Assembly (NCBI RefSeq): GCF_001182745.1
Contig: NZ_LN868939.1
Coordinates: forward strand, 744,001 to 808,000
Origin: Nocardia farcinica
GTDB taxonomy: Bacteria; Actinomycetota; Actinomycetes; Mycobacteriales; Mycobacteriaceae
Direction: 5' to 3'
Length of the DNA: 64,000 nucleotides
Made by a program: the position numbers and the translations under genes. The notes under the pieces are model-generated. The model was not told the origin of the DNA. It searched no databases and was given only the letters and a program-made list of their open reading frames with translations. Below are positions 1 to 8,150 of this stretch, piece by piece (the first letter of the stretch is position 1; each line of letters opens with the position of its first letter).

Positions 1-1
1 G

Positions 2-100
2 GGCACCGACCAGGCCAAGATCGACGAGTGCGAGCGCAAGTGGACCGAGAACGTCGAGGACCGCTTCAGCATCACGCTGACACCGGCGCCGACTCCCTGA
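2..100 (+). CDS. C-terminal fragment of an unidentified protein
   Basis: The window opens inside a reading frame that ends at TGA 98-100. Only the last 32 residues are visible. They are polar, contain one Cys, and end in a Thr/Pro-rich tail (TLTPAPTP). No family can be assigned from this piece. It converges with the minus-strand gene ending at 108, only 7 bases away. Confidence 0.55.
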   Translation, partial: GTDQAKIDECERKWTENVEDRFSITLTPAPTP

Positions 101-107
101 TCCGCGC

Positions 108-653
108 TCAGTACGCCGCGCGCTGCCGCGGTGTGGTGGCGGTGGTGCGGGTCGCACCGATCACCTCGGCCAGCTCCGGCCGGTAGTCGCCCTCCGGCGC
201 CGAGACCCAGGTGCGATAGCCGGTCTGCTCGTCGGCCGGTGAGGGCAGCACGATCCGGCTGCCCGGCAGCGCGACCGACGCGCACACCCGGAACAGGTCC
301 GCGAACAAGACCATGTCCAGGTAGGAGTTGTCGTTCGGCCCGGTGAGGAAGGTCCACCGGTCCGAGCGCGGGTGCGCGATGATCGGGCAGCGCGGCGGCC
401 CGCCGAGCAGCTCGCGCACCTTCGCGCCGAGCGGAGCGGGCATCACCACCGCGCCGACCGCGCCCACTTCGAGCATGATGCGCCCGAGCGCGGGATCGAC
501 GACGGCGAAGAGCCGATGATCGGTGCGGTAGCGGCGACAGCGGACGAAAGCGTCTTCGCGGAGCGGAGTGCGGCCCGCGGCCGAGCGCGGTGACCGCGGC
601 TGCGCGGTGTCGAGCGAACGGTGACTGCCAGAACCAGTGCGGGACGTGCTCAT
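108..653 (-). CDS. Prim-Pol-like (bifunctional primase/polymerase N-terminal) small protein
   Basis: A 181-residue protein starting at ATG 653; the longer frame upstream only shadows the XRE gene. The first ~35 residues are Ser/Arg-rich and look disordered. The middle and end have the layout of the short actinobacterial proteins annotated as bifunctional DNA primase/polymerase domain: CPIIAHP then RWTFLTGPND, and further on LPSPADE and SAPEGDYRP. I could not see the complete catalytic acidic set of a Prim-Pol, so enzymatic activity is not claimed. It is divergent from an XRE/DUF397 gene pair (130-bp gap), a common arrangement in Nocardia, so a regulatory or accessory role is as likely as DNA synthesis. 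Confidence 0.6.
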   Translation of the reverse strand: MSTSRTGSGSHRSLDTAQPRSPRSAAGRTPLREDAFVRCRRYRTDHRLFAVVDPALGRIMLEVGAVGAVVMPAPLGAKVRELLGGPPRCPIIAHPRSDRWTFLTGPNDNSYLDMVLFADLFRVCASVALPGSRIVLPSPADEQTGYRTWVSAPEGDYRPELAEVIGATRTTATTPRQRAAY

Positions 654-782
654 GACGAACCTCGCCTCGGTGCGGAGTGGACCTTTCGGGTGTAACCAAC
701 CGCTGTCTCGACAGTAGACCCGGGCAACTGCGCTGACAATAGTCACCGCCGATGCGGTGGTCACGAAGTAGCATCGCCTGGC

Positions 783-1643
783 ATGGCACCCGTCTCGCCG
801 ACCGTCGCGCGCTGGGAGCTGGTGTTGCGGCTGCGTGAGCTGCGCGAACAGCGCGGCTTCGATTCCGCGGGATTCGCCCGCCGGGTCGGCTTCACCCCGG
901 CCAACTGGTCGCACGTGGAGAACGGCAGGCGAGTGCTGACCGCACGGACGATCGGCCCGGTGCTCGACGTGCTGGAGGTGCCCGACGACGAACGCGCGGA
1001 ACTGCTGGCGCTGTTGCAGGCGGGCAAGCAGCGCGGCTGGTGGAGCCGGTCCTCGGCGCTGATCGGCCCGGAGTTGCAGCGGTTGTACGGGATGGAGTAC
1101 GGCGCGCAGAGCATCCGCAGCTACGACAGCCTGATCGTCCCGGGCCTGTTGCAGACCGAGGACTACGCGCGTGCCCTGATCAGCGCGGACGTGATGATCC
1201 GTCCGGTGCAGGTCGACCAGCTCGTCGCGATCCGCCTGCGCCGCCAGCAGCGGCTGCGCGGACCCGACCGCGTGGAACTCACCGCGATCGTCGGCGAGGC
1301 CACCCTGCGGCAGCAGACCGGCGGCCCGCAGGTGCTGCGCGGGCAGCTCGAGCATCTGGCCCGGCTCGTCGACGAACTCGACACCCTGGAGGTGCGGGTC
1401 ATCCCGTTCACGGCGACGGCGGGCGCGATCCTGGGCGGGTCCAGCTTCCATCTGCTCGACTTCGCAAGCGAGCAGCTACCGACGTTCGGCTGGGCCGAGA
1501 GCGCCGTGTTCGGCGGCCCGGTGGAAGATCCCGAGCTGGTGCGCGATCTCGGCTTCGCCTATCTACGCGCCCTCGACCAGGCACTCTCTCGCGCCGACTC
1601 CGCAGCGCTGATCAGGCGTTACGCTTCCGGAGTAGACTCCTGA
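783..1643 (+). CDS. XRE-family regulator with C-terminal DUF5753 (Scr1 type)
   Basis: 286 residues. A helix-turn-helix fills about residues 15-70, with the recognition region near FTPANWSHVENG. The rest matches the DUF5753/Scr1 TA-like domain, recognisable by the segment IVPGLLQTEDYARAL and by VIPFTATAGAILGGSSF. Proteins of this class bind DNA and pair with a small DUF397 partner, which follows directly (stop 1643, next ATG 1646). Streptomyces homologues such as BldB/WhiJ-linked regulators affect development. That function is not shown here. Confidence 0.9.
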   Translation: MAPVSPTVARWELVLRLRELREQRGFDSAGFARRVGFTPANWSHVENGRRVLTARTIGPVLDVLEVPDDERAELLALLQAGKQRGWWSRSSALIGPELQRLYGMEYGAQSIRSYDSLIVPGLLQTEDYARALISADVMIRPVQVDQLVAIRLRRQQRLRGPDRVELTAIVGEATLRQQTGGPQVLRGQLEHLARLVDELDTLEVRVIPFTATAGAILGGSSFHLLDFASEQLPTFGWAESAVFGGPVEDPELVRDLGFAYLRALDQALSRADSAALIRRYASGVDS

Positions 1644-1645
1644 TC

Positions 1646-2029
1646 ATGGCCACCACCGCGGGGGCCCGGTCGGGTGACACCGGCTGGTTCACCTCGAGCC
1701 GTTCGAACAACGGCAACCAGTGCGTCGAGGTCCGCTTCGACGGCGAGGCCGTGCTGATCCGCGACAGCAAATATCGTCGCGACCCGGCCGCCGATCCCGC
1801 CGCCGAGCCGGTGATCACCGTGCCCGCGACACTGTGGTCCGACTTCCTGGGTGCCCTGCGCGCGGGCCGCCCCCATCCCGGTCTCGGCACCGAGCCCACC
1901 GCCGACGGCGGCATGTTCCTGCGGCACGGCGCGATCACCCTGCGCTACACCGCCGCGGAGTGGCAGGCGTTTCTGGCGGGCGTGCACGACCGCGAGTTCG
2001 ACCGCGCGCTCGCCGCACCCGGCCGCTGA
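1646..2029 (+). CDS. DUF397 domain protein, partner of the upstream XRE regulator
   Basis: 127 residues starting at ATG 1646, two bases after the XRE stop, so almost certainly cotranscribed and translationally coupled. The family signature is visible: WFTSSRSNNGNQCVEVRF near the start, then IRDSKYR, and TAAEWQAFLAGVHDREFD at the end. It is longer than a typical DUF397 (60-80 residues) because of an insert between the two signatures. The family is thought to modulate the adjacent XRE protein, by analogy with WhiJ-type modules. Confidence 0.9.
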   Translation: MATTAGARSGDTGWFTSSRSNNGNQCVEVRFDGEAVLIRDSKYRRDPAADPAAEPVITVPATLWSDFLGALRAGRPHPGLGTEPTADGGMFLRHGAITLRYTAAEWQAFLAGVHDREFDRALAAPGR

Positions 2030-2056
2030 CCCGGCCAGGTGGGCATACTGGACTGC

Positions 2057-4072
2057 GTGACCTCCGAACTGACCAGTCCCTCCGGTATCGATCTTTCCCA
2101 TCTCGACGAGTCCGTCCGGGTGCAGGACGACCTGTTCGCGCACGTCAACGGCAAGTGGCTGGCCGACCACGAGATCCCCGCCGACCGAGCGGTCGACGGC
2201 GCCTTCCGCGCGCTCTACGACCAGGCCGAACTCGATGTCCAAGCGATCATCCAGCGCTGCGCGCGTGACGATCAGGACGACGCCGACGCCCGCCGGATCG
2301 GCGACCTCTACGCCAGCTTCATGGACACCGACACCGTGGCCGCGGCCGGGCTCTCGCCCATCTCCGCCGAACTGGCCGCCGTGCGCGACGTGACCGACCG
2401 CGGTGCCTTCGCCGCGCTGCTGGGCAGGCTGGCGCGCACCGGCGTCGGCGGCGCGGTCGGCTGCTACGTCGACACCGACGACAAGGATTCCAGCCGCTAT
2501 CTGGTGCACCTGACGCAGTCCGGCCTCGGCCTGCCCGACGAGTCCTATTACCGCCAGGACGAATTCGCCGAGATCCGCACCACCTACATCGCGCACATCG
2601 GGCGCATGTTCGCCCTCGCCGCCGCCGACCCCCGCATCGGCGCGCTGTTGCCGCAGGATCCGGACACGGTGGGGCAGCGGATCTTCGAGCTCGAGCGCAG
2701 GCTGGCGGCAGGCCACTGGGACGTGGTGCGCCGCCGCGACGCCGAATTGAGCTACAACCTCACCACGTTCGACGCGCTCGTCGCCGAGCAGCCCGAATAC
2801 GACTGGGCCGCATGGACCTCCGCACTGGCCGAGGGCGTGGATCGCGACGGGCCCGAGCTGTTCGCCGAAGTGGTCGTCCGCCAGCCCGATTACCTGCGCA
2901 CCTTCGCCCGTCTGTGGGCCGAGGCCGACCTCGCCGACTGGCAGGCCTGGGCCGCTTGGCGCATCCTGCGCGCCCGCGCCCCGTACCTCACCGACGAGCT
3001 GGTCGAGGAGAACTTCGCCTTCTACGGCCGCACGCTCACCGGCGCCACCGAGAACCGGGAGCGCTGGAAGCGCGGTGTCTCGCTGGTGCAGGAGCTGCTC
3101 GGCGAGGCCGTCGGCAAACTGTACGTCGCCGAGCACTTTCCGCCCGCGGCGAAGGCCAGGATGCAGGAACTGGTGGCGAACCTGCAGGAGGCCTACCGGC
3201 GCAACATCGCCGAGCTCGACTGGATGAGCCCGGAGACCAGGCAGGCCGCGCTGGCCAAGCTGGAGAAGTTCACGCCCAAGATCGGGTACCCGGACCGCTG
3301 GCGCGACTACTCGGGCGTGCGGATCGATCCCGCCGACCTGGTGGGCAACTACCGTCGCGGCTACGCCGCCGAACACGACCGGGACCTGCGCAAGCTCGGT
3401 GGCCCGGTGGACCGCGACGAGTGGTTCATGACCCCGCAGACGGTCAATGCCTACTACAACCCCGGCATGAACGAGATCGTCTTCCCGGCCGCGATCCTGC
3501 AGCCGCCGTTCTTCGACATGAACGCCGACGACGCCGCGAACTACGGCGGTATCGGTGCGGTGATCGGGCACGAGATCGGCCACGGGTTCGACGATCAGGG
3601 TGCCAAGTACGACGGCGACGGCAACATGGTGGACTGGTGGACCGACGCCGACCGCGCCGAGTTCGCCAAGCGCACCAAGGCGTTGATCGAGCAGTACAAC
3701 GTGCTCTCGCCCAAGGACCTGCCCGACGAGCACACCGTCAACGGCGAATTCACCATCGGGGAGAACATCGGCGATCTCGGTGGCCTGTCGATCGCGCTCG
3801 AGGCCTACAAGATCTCGTTGAACGGCGCCGAGCCGCCCGTCATCGACGGTCTGACCGGGCTGCAGCGGGTGTTCTTCGGCTGGGCGCAGGTGTGGCGCAC
3901 CAAGGCTCGCGCCGAGGAGGCGATCCGCAGGCTGGCCATCGACCCGCACTCGCCGCCGGAGTTCCGCTGCAATGCCGTCGTGCGCAACATCGACAGCTTC
4001 CACGAGGCCTTCGACGTGCGCCCCGGCGACGCGCTGTACCTGGACCCGGCCGAACGGGTCAAGATCTGGTGA
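2057..4072 (+). CDS. zmp1: Zinc metallopeptidase, M13 (neprilysin/PepO) family, Zmp1-like
   Basis: 671 residues from GTG 2057. This start gives the usual N-terminus ending in SGIDLSHLDESVRVQDDLF; a GTG at 2039 is also in frame. Zinc site: HEIGH at about residues 505-509 (His505, Glu506, His509) and a third ligand in GENIGDLGG near 569. NAYYNP and the C-terminal VRPGDALYL are also classic for M13. There is no signal peptide, as in M. tuberculosis Zmp1 (Rv0198c), which is exported without a classical signal and affects host inflammasome responses. Whether this protein is exported is not shown. A terminator follows. Confidence 0.95.
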   Translation: MTSELTSPSGIDLSHLDESVRVQDDLFAHVNGKWLADHEIPADRAVDGAFRALYDQAELDVQAIIQRCARDDQDDADARRIGDLYASFMDTDTVAAAGLSPISAELAAVRDVTDRGAFAALLGRLARTGVGGAVGCYVDTDDKDSSRYLVHLTQSGLGLPDESYYRQDEFAEIRTTYIAHIGRMFALAAADPRIGALLPQDPDTVGQRIFELERRLAAGHWDVVRRRDAELSYNLTTFDALVAEQPEYDWAAWTSALAEGVDRDGPELFAEVVVRQPDYLRTFARLWAEADLADWQAWAAWRILRARAPYLTDELVEENFAFYGRTLTGATENRERWKRGVSLVQELLGEAVGKLYVAEHFPPAAKARMQELVANLQEAYRRNIAELDWMSPETRQAALAKLEKFTPKIGYPDRWRDYSGVRIDPADLVGNYRRGYAAEHDRDLRKLGGPVDRDEWFMTPQTVNAYYNPGMNEIVFPAAILQPPFFDMNADDAANYGGIGAVIGHEIGHGFDDQGAKYDGDGNMVDWWTDADRAEFAKRTKALIEQYNVLSPKDLPDEHTVNGEFTIGENIGDLGGLSIALEAYKISLNGAEPPVIDGLTGLQRVFFGWAQVWRTKARAEEAIRRLAIDPHSPPEFRCNAVVRNIDSFHEAFDVRPGDALYLDPAERVKIW

Positions 4073-4079
4073 TCGAACG

Positions 4080-4118
4080 CGAGACGCCGACCGCGCACGC
4101 TGCGCGATCGGCGTCTCG
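4080..4118. terminator. Bidirectional hairpin between zmp1 and the L,D-transpeptidase gene
   Basis: Perfect 11-bp stem CGAGACGCCGA (4080-4090) with TCGGCGTCTCG (4108-4118). It lies in the 64-bp space between two convergent stops, so it can serve both genes. Confidence 0.75.
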
Positions 4119-4136
4119 TTCGTTCGGGTCGGGCGA

Positions 4137-5051
4137 TCAGTTCCAGTCGCCGAGACCGTCGCGGGCGTTGAGGGTGCCGCCCGCGGTGTTCTGCACGATG
4201 ACCGGGTCGCCCTTCTGCGCGTTCTCGAAGAACCAGCGCGCGTCCTCGGTGCTGACGTTCAGGCAGCCGTGGCTGACGTTGGCGACACCCTGCTGGCCCA
4301 CCGACCACGGCGCGGCGTGCAGGAAGATGCCGCTGTTGGAGAGCCGGGTGGCGTACTCGACGTCGAGCTTGTAGCCCTCCGGCGCGTCGATCGGCACACC
4401 GTAGGTCGAGGAGTCCATCACCATCTGGCGGTGCCGCTCGCCCACGATGTAGGTGCCGTTGGGGGTCTCGTGGCCGGGCTTGCCCAGCGAGGTCGGCATC
4501 GTCTTCACCACTTCACCGTTGCGGGTGATGGTGATGGTCTTCGTCGCGTCGTCGGCGGTGGTGATCTGCGCGTCGCCGATGCGGAACGAGCTGGTCGTGC
4601 CGCCCGCCTCCACGCGGACATCGGTGTTGGCGGGCCAGAAGTCGTTCGGCCGCCAGCGCACCTGCTTGTCGCTCCACCAGTAGAAGTGGCCGGGCGCCTC
4701 GTTCGAGGAGGTGATCTTGATGGCCTTCTCGGCCGTCGCGCGATCCTCGATGGGCTCCTTGAAGGTGATGATGATCGGCTGCGCCACGCCCACGGTCTCA
4801 CCGTCGGCGATGTTGATGTTCGGCGGCGCGAAGTTGGCCTGCGGCGTCGGCTCGGTCACCGCGGACGCGGATCCGGAATCGAGACCCGGGAAGAGCGGCT
4901 CCGCCTGGGCGGGCGCGACGATCACGGCACCGGCCGCGGCGATCGCCGCGGACAAGAGGACGCCCCGGCGTAGCCGGCGGGTCAGCCGGTCGTGCGTGGG
5001 CATCGGCCTGTCGTTCGAAGCGGCATGCATTGGTTTCTCGTCCATTTCCAT
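4137..5051 (-). CDS. L,D-transpeptidase (YkuD) with N-terminal Ig-like domain
   Basis: 304 residues from ATG 5051; in-frame ATGs at 5030 and 5003 are alternatives. A positively charged stretch (RRLRR) is followed by a hydrophobic segment LLSAAIAAAGAVIVAPAQA, giving a signal peptide or anchor. An Ig-like domain of the mycobacterial Ldt type follows at about 60-150, then the YkuD domain with SHGCLN and catalytic Cys263. The enzyme makes 3-3 cross-links in peptidoglycan outside the membrane, as LdtMt enzymes do. The mature protein should act in the periplasm-like space under the mycomembrane. Confidence 0.93.
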   Translation of the reverse strand: MEMDEKPMHAASNDRPMPTHDRLTRRLRRGVLLSAAIAAAGAVIVAPAQAEPLFPGLDSGSASAVTEPTPQANFAPPNINIADGETVGVAQPIIITFKEPIEDRATAEKAIKITSSNEAPGHFYWWSDKQVRWRPNDFWPANTDVRVEAGGTTSSFRIGDAQITTADDATKTITITRNGEVVKTMPTSLGKPGHETPNGTYIVGERHRQMVMDSSTYGVPIDAPEGYKLDVEYATRLSNSGIFLHAAPWSVGQQGVANVSHGCLNVSTEDARWFFENAQKGDPVIVQNTAGGTLNARDGLGDWN

Positions 5052-5318
5052 CTCCCGCGCGCACGCAGCGGGCGAGACATTTCATCGGCGTGTAGTGACG
5101 GCCCCCGACCTCGTCCATTCCTACCTTCCGCACACCGCTCGGGGCCAGTCGTCCCGATCGGTGATAGGCAACCGGAGCCGGTAGTGACTGCCATCACAAA
5201 AGGGGTTGTGCGCGGCGGCCTTTCGTGAAAGTCGCCGGTCACGCCACTGCCCGGCAATCTCGTGGCCAACAGGCCGTCCGTCCGGTTTCCCCGGCTGCCA
5301 AACCTGCTGTGAGCTAAA

Positions 5319-6599
5319 TCACCCGATCATGGTGAAGCTGATTCCGCGCCACGGCCCGGTGGCGATGTTGTGCGGGACCGCGCGCGGTGTCGGGCCGTAC
5401 CGGTAGCGCGGGGTCAGCCGCAGTCGCGCCGCGCCGAGCACGGTGTCGAGCACGACGCGCAGTTCGAGCTCGGCCAGCGCCGCGCCGGGGCACCGCCGGT
5501 GTCCGCCGCCGTAGGGCGCGAACTCGAACGGTCCGTAGCCGCGCTCCCGGAACCGCTCGGGACGAAACCGCCACGGGTCGGGCCAGAGCTCCGGCTGCGA
5601 GTGCAGCAACGGTACGGCGACCCCCACCGTGTCCCCGGCCGCCAGCGGTGTGCCGAACAGGGTGCGTGGCTCGCAGAGGCGGCGCAACACGATGGGAACC
5701 GGCGGATGCAGCCGCAACGTCTCCTGGCAGGCCGCGTCCAGCCAGGCGGGCTCGCCGCGCACCCGGTCGAGCGTTCCGGGGATGCGGTGCAGGTGGTAGA
5801 GCGCCCAGACCAGGCTCGTCGCGGTGGTTTCGTGACCGGCGACCAACAGCGTGCGCAGCTGATCGCACAGCTCGTCGTCGGTGCGCCCGGCCGCGATCAG
5901 CGCGGCGAGCAGATCGCCCGACGGACCGCGGGTCCGGCGGCGGACCACGTCGGCGCGGATGAGGGCGTCCAGGCGGGTACGCGCGGCCAGGAAGCGGTCC
6001 CACGGCGCCCGTCTCCCGCATCCGCGCCGCAGCGCCGGTACCAGCAGCAACGGACCGGAGAAGGCGGTGAGGAAATCCGTGACCGCCGCGCGGTAGGTCG
6101 CGTGACGGGCTGCGTCGTCCGCGCCGAACACCACGGCCAGGATCACCCGCAGGGCCACCGCCCGCGCAGCCGCACGGGCATCGATCCGCGTGCCCGGCCG
6201 CCAGCGGGCGACCTCCGCCGCCACCGCGGTGCGGATCAGTTCCGCGTATCCGCGCGGTCCCACGGCGCGGAGTACCGGGGTGAGCAGCGCGCGGTCGGCC
6301 CGGTGCCGCTCCCCCGCGGCCAGGATCAGCGACCCGGGCCCGACCATCGGTTCGATCGGGTTCGGCCGCGGCGGTCGGACCGCGTGGGCGGGCAGCCGGA
6401 ACACCTCCCGCGCCCCCGCGGAGCTGCCGGTGAAGACGACCGTCCCGAATCCGGGAAACCCCACGACGAAGGGATCGCCGGTCCGCGCGCGCCGCCACCG
6501 CAGGTACCGCTGGAAGTCGAGCCCGGCGGCCACGGCGTGCAGCATGCCCGGTCCCGGTGCCACCGGTCCCTCGCACGTCATGCCGATGCCACGAACCAC
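5319..6599 (-). CDS. Cytochrome P450
   Basis: 426 residues from GTG 6599. The I-helix motif AGHETT, the ExxR of the K helix (ETLR), and the heme loop FAPYGGGHRRCPG with Cys370 as thiolate ligand are all present, so it should be a working mono-oxygenase; the substrate cannot be read. A proline-rich PPGP segment that looks like a P450 N-terminus is in frame upstream of the GTG but has no ATG or GTG, so the true start is uncertain. No ferredoxin or reductase gene is adjacent. It may be cotranscribed with the exported-protein gene that ends at 6720. Confidence 0.9.
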   Translation of the reverse strand: MVRGIGMTCEGPVAPGPGMLHAVAAGLDFQRYLRWRRARTGDPFVVGFPGFGTVVFTGSSAGAREVFRLPAHAVRPPRPNPIEPMVGPGSLILAAGERHRADRALLTPVLRAVGPRGYAELIRTAVAAEVARWRPGTRIDARAAARAVALRVILAVVFGADDAARHATYRAAVTDFLTAFSGPLLLVPALRRGCGRRAPWDRFLAARTRLDALIRADVVRRRTRGPSGDLLAALIAAGRTDDELCDQLRTLLVAGHETTATSLVWALYHLHRIPGTLDRVRGEPAWLDAACQETLRLHPPVPIVLRRLCEPRTLFGTPLAAGDTVGVAVPLLHSQPELWPDPWRFRPERFRERGYGPFEFAPYGGGHRRCPGAALAELELRVVLDTVLGAARLRLTPRYRYGPTPRAVPHNIATGPWRGISFTMIG

Positions 6600-6719
6600 G
6601 GGCGCGCCCGGTTCGATCCGGGATCGCAGCGCGGTGTAGCCGACCGGGCCCGGCGGGTCGTGCGGCTCGGGGCGCCTGCCGGGCTCCTCGCGCCGGGCGG
6701 CTGTCGTGCGGGCCTGGTC

Positions 6720-7262
6720 TCAGCTGCGATCGGCGGCCGTGACCGGCAACGTCGGTTTCCAGCTGCCGAACGGTGTGGTCAGGCAGGTCGCCCCGCTCTG
6801 CATGTTCCACGCGATCGCCCCGGAGCCGAGGCACACCACCGACCCGTCCGGCGTACCGCCCACTTCCGCCCGTGAACCCTGGAACGCGATCGCCACCGCC
6901 ATCGCCGGACCGGCGGCCGGGTCGGCGGCGATCATGCTCAGCGCCATCGCGTCGGGCCCGACGCCGACCGCGATCGGGATGCCGCCGGTGCCCTCGCTCG
7001 CTCCGACCCCACCGGCGGCGCCCACGCCGAGCGCGGCCGCGCCCTGGCTCGCACGGGCATACCCCACCCCGTCGTACCCGGCGGAGCGAGCGTGGCCCGC
7101 CGCGTCGCTGGCCGCGCGGCATCCGGTGCTGCCCTCGATGACGGTGATGTCGGCCCCGCCCTCGGCCGTGCAGTGCACGGAGGTTGCTGACGCCACCCCC
7201 GGGATCATCAAGGAGCCGCCCACCGCGGCGGTCGAGCAGAGAATCGCGCTGATCAGGTTCAT
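6720..7262 (-). CDS. Exported Gly/Ala-rich protein, resembling DUF6764 proteins
   Basis: 180 residues. ATG 7262 is preceded by AAAGGGG at SD distance, which fixes this start against a longer frame. The first ~27 residues form a signal peptide with a cut after VASA. The mature chain is rich in Gly and Ala, with four Cys (VHCTAEGG, STGCRAAS, VVCLGSG, ATCLTTP) that probably form two disulphides. It resembles Nocardia exported proteins grouped as DUF6764, but this is from memory of their general layout. Function unknown. Divergent from the lipoprotein gene at 7485. Confidence 0.75.
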   Translation of the reverse strand: MNLISAILCSTAAVGGSLMIPGVASATSVHCTAEGGADITVIEGSTGCRAASDAAGHARSAGYDGVGYARASQGAAALGVGAAGGVGASEGTGGIPIAVGVGPDAMALSMIAADPAAGPAMAVAIAFQGSRAEVGGTPDGSVVCLGSGAIAWNMQSGATCLTTPFGSWKPTLPVTAADRS

Positions 7263-7484
7263 GGACTGCCCCTTTCGCACCGTGCTTCCCACCATACCCA
7301 GCCCGGTTGCTGGCGGTGGTCGCGCACGGTCCACCCTGTCCAGTGTGCCCACCGAGCGCCGACCGACTCGACGGTTACCGGCCCGGTGGTGTATGCATGG
7401 CTTGGTATTTCAAGCTCAGCTCGTCAACTGCGGGTCTACCGGCCGGGTGTGAGTTCGGAGCGTTACAGCTCGGGAGGACTGTAC

Positions 7485-8090
7485 GTGTCTCGTCAATTGG
7501 TATCCGGCCTCGCGCTCGCGGTGGGCGCCACCGTCGCCGCGTTCACCCTGTCGGCCTGCTCGTCGACCATCGACGGCCGCGCGCAGCCGGCGATCGACGG
7601 CACCATCGACGCCGTCACCACCAGCACGCCGAAGCCCAGCTCGCCGCGCTCGAGCAGCAGGCCGTCGCCGACCAAGGAAGAGGGCGACACCGATTTCGAG
7701 GCCGGCATCGGCGATTGCGTGACGCTGGGCGGCACCACCATGAACGCCACCATCGAGAAGGCGTCCTGTGGGAGCCGCGCCTCCAATTACAAGATCATCG
7801 CCAAGACCGCGACCAGCTCGTCCTGCCCCAGCGATCGCGACAACTACTACGCCGAAACCCTGAACGGGATCGAACAGGGTGCGTACTGCCTCGACATCGA
7901 CTGGGTGGTCGGCGGCTGCATGGATGTCGGCGGCGACGACCCGAAGCGGATCGACTGCACCGAGCGTGGGCTGCAGGGCGTGCGCGTCACCGAGATCGCC
8001 GAGGGCGCCTCGGACGCAGGCGCGTGCGGCTCCGGGCTGGGTTTCGAGTACCCGGAGCGCCGGTTCGTGGTCTGCGTCGAGGAGCTGTAG
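7485..8090 (+). CDS. LppU/SCO3897-type lipoprotein
   Basis: 201 residues from GTG 7485, which has the SD GGGAGGA about eight bases upstream. Signal peptide with lipobox LSAC (in FTLSACSSTIDG), then a Ser/Thr/Pro linker. The folded part carries spaced Cys residues (GDCVTLGG, KASCGS, SSCPSD, AYCLDIDW, GGCMDV, DCTERG, GACGSG, FVVCVEE), as in the LppU family of actinobacteria. It should be anchored outside the cell membrane with several disulphides. Function unknown. Confidence 0.8.
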   Translation: MSRQLVSGLALAVGATVAAFTLSACSSTIDGRAQPAIDGTIDAVTTSTPKPSSPRSSSRPSPTKEEGDTDFEAGIGDCVTLGGTTMNATIEKASCGSRASNYKIIAKTATSSSCPSDRDNYYAETLNGIEQGAYCLDIDWVVGGCMDVGGDDPKRIDCTERGLQGVRVTEIAEGASDAGACGSGLGFEYPERRFVVCVEEL

Positions 8091-8150
8091 CGCGCGCGTC
8101 GACCCGTCGTTGTCCCGGTGCGGCCGCGCCGGTCCGGTTACCGTGGACCG

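Noticed and set aside
1619..4003. 794-codon minus-strand frame opposite zmp1
   Set aside because: Shadow of a clear M13 peptidase; no recognisable motif.
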